Shown in pieces: positions 62,841 through 64,000 of a stretch of 64,000 nt of DNA. This DNA comes from Nocardioides alpinus. Its GTDB lineage: Bacteria; Actinomycetota; Actinomycetes; Propionibacteriales; Nocardioidaceae. The stretch lies in NCBI RefSeq assembly GCF_900112035.1, contig NZ_FOKC01000004.1:62001-126000 (forward strand), given 5' to 3'. The notes beneath the pieces are model-generated. The model saw only the letters and a list, made by a program, of their open reading frames with translations, searched no databases and was not told the DNA's origin. The stretch's first letter is position 1, and each line of letters begins with the position of its first letter. Made by a program: the position numbers and the translations under genes.

Positions 62841-64000
62841 CTACTCGCCGCGAACCTTCTTGACGATCTCCTCGGCGATGTTCGAGGGAACCTCGGCGTA
62901 CGAGTCGAACTCCATCGAGTACGACGCCTGACCGGAGGTCTTCGACCTCAGGTCGCCAACGTACCCGAACATCTCGGACAGGGGCACAAGGGCGTTCACG
63001 ACCATGTCGCCGTGACGCTCCTCCTGCGCCTGGATCTGGCCGCGGCGCGAGTTGATGTCGCCGATGACCGTGCCGAGGAACGTGTCGGGCGTGGTGACCT
63101 CGACAGCGAACATCGGCTCGAGGAGCACGGGCTTGGCCCGGCGTGCGGCCTCCTTGAACGCCTGGTTGCCGGCGATCTTGAAGGCGAGCTCGGACGAGTC
63201 GACGTCGTGGTAGGCGCCGTCCTCGAGCGAGAACTTCACGTCGACCATGGGGTAGCCGGCGAGCACGCCGAACTCCATGGCCTCCTGGCCGCCCTGGTCG
63301 ACCGAAGGGATGTACTCCTTCGGCACGCGGCCGCCGGACACGTTGTTCTGGAACTCGTAGCCGCCACCGGTGCCCGTCTCGGGGTCGATGTTGGGGCCGA
63401 GGTTGACCACGACCTTGGCGAACTGGCCCGACCCACCGGTCTGCTTCTTGTGGGTGTAGGAGTGCTTCTCGACCAGGTTGCGCACGGTCTCGCGGTAGGC
63501 CACCTGCGGCTTGCCGACGGTGGCCTCGACGCGGAACTCGCGCTTCATCCGGTCGACGAGGATCTCCAGGTGGAGCTCGCCCATGCCGGCGATGATCGTC
63601 TGACCGGTCTCCTCGTCCGCCTTGACGGTGAACGTCGGGTCCTCGTCCGACAGGCGCTGGATGGCCGTGCCGAGCTTCTCCTGGTCACTCTTGGTCTTGG
63701 GCTCGATCGCGACCTCGATCACCGGGGCCGGGAACGTCATCGACTCGAGCACGACCTGGTGCTGCGGGTCGCAGAGCGTGTGACCGGTCTTCGTGTCCTT
63801 GAGACCCATGACGGCCACGATCTGGCCGGCGCCGACCGACGCGATCTCCTCACGCTTGTTGGCGTGCATCTGGTAGACCTTGCCGATCCGCTCCTTGCGG
63901 CCGTTGACCGAGTTGACCACGGTCGAGCCGGCCTCGAGCTTGCCGGAGTAGACGCGGACGTAGATCAGCTTGCCGAGGTGCGGGTCGGTGGCGATCTTGT
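62841..64000 (-). CDS. fusA: Elongation factor G, C-terminal part (5' end beyond window)
   Basis: The frame is open from the right window edge to a stop at 62841, giving about 386 residues covering the end of domain II and domains III-V. Markers are [18 protein letters not shown] (domain III), [20 protein letters not shown] (domain IV) and [20 protein letters not shown] (domain V). EF-G drives translocation and ribosome recycling. The GTPase domain, rpsG and rpsL should lie to the right, outside the window. Confidence 0.97.
   Translation of the reverse strand, partial: KIATDPHLGKLIYVRVYSGKLEAGSTVVNSVNGRKERIGKVYQMHANKREEIASVGAGQIVAVMGLKDTKTGHTLCDPQHQVVLESMTFPAPVIEVAIEPKTKSDQEKLGTAIQRLSDEDPTFTVKADEETGQTIIAGMGELHLEILVDRMKREFRVEATVGKPQVAYRETVRNLVEKHSYTHKKQTGGSGQFAKVVVNLGPNIDPETGTGGGYEFQNNVSGGRVPKEYIPSVDQGGQEAMEFGVLAGYPMVDVKFSLEDGAYHDVDSSELAFKIAGNQAFKEAARRAKPVLLEPMFAVEVTTPDTFLGTVIGDINSRRGQIQAQEERHGDMVVNALVPLSEMFGYVGDLRSKTSGQASYSMEFDSYAEVPSNIAEEIVKKVRGE

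Overview
The window is chromosomal DNA of a high-GC Gram-positive actinobacterium, most likely Nocardioidaceae (Nocardioides-like). This rests on the very high GC content, the actinobacterial ribosomal gene order, the actinobacterial versions of S3, S4, L4, L17 and L22, frequent GTG/TTG starts and frequent ATGA/GTGA gene overlaps. The genus is inferred, not proven. I see no tRNA, rRNA, CRISPR array, insertion sequence or phage gene.

Layout. (1) 1-13.6 kb holds mixed housekeeping and accessory genes: a GNAT gene cut by the window edge, an ABC-F ATPase, an Nramp-like carrier, a second GNAT-like protein, a CoA-disulfide-reductase-type flavoprotein with an aldo/keto reductase, a P450 overlapping a sortase, an RsmC-like methyltransferase with truA, a small secreted protein, an ArsR-SRPBCC-TIGR03086 operon with clear operators, and a ketopantoate-reductase-like gene. 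(2) 13.7-17.7 kb, minus strand, is the alpha operon infA-rpmJ-rpsM-rpsK-rpsD-rpoA-rplQ. (3) 17.9-31.7 kb is a 14-kb envelope/signalling cassette. Its minus arm is a 2095-residue Ig/fibronectin surface protein, a MoxR ATPase, a DUF58 protein and a transglutaminase-like membrane protein whose catalytic triad has been replaced. Its plus arm is an FHA protein and a membrane Ser/Thr kinase with a possible fibronectin-like ectodomain. (4) 31.7-35.7 kb holds terC behind a yybP-ykoY manganese riboswitch, then map-adk-secY. (5) 35.9-45.8 kb is the joined S10 and spc operons from rpsJ to rplO. (6) 46.2-60.9 kb is a putrescine/GABA catabolic island: an omega-aminotransferase with an Lrp regulator, aminobutyraldehyde dehydrogenase, a PotABCD-type importer, a saccharopine-dehydrogenase-like enzyme, gabT, gabD and a second class III aminotransferase, flanked by trmB and a Mug-type DNA glycosylase. 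(7) The right edge holds tuf and the 3' part of fusA.

How it fits together. The str, S10/spc and alpha ribosomal operons are all present and co-oriented, but they are separated by two large accessory blocks. The catabolic island lies between tuf and rpsJ, and the envelope cassette plus terC lies between map and infA. The island encodes a full predicted route from imported putrescine to succinate. The envelope cassette is the best candidate for an incompletely described system: a kinase/FHA pair is divergently arranged from a MoxR-DUF58-pseudo-transglutaminase operon that opens with a giant anchored surface protein, and a tandem inverted-repeat element sits over the shared promoter region. Many monocistronic genes here have a TAnnnT-like -10 element 6-9 nt before the start codon, which points to leaderless transcription.
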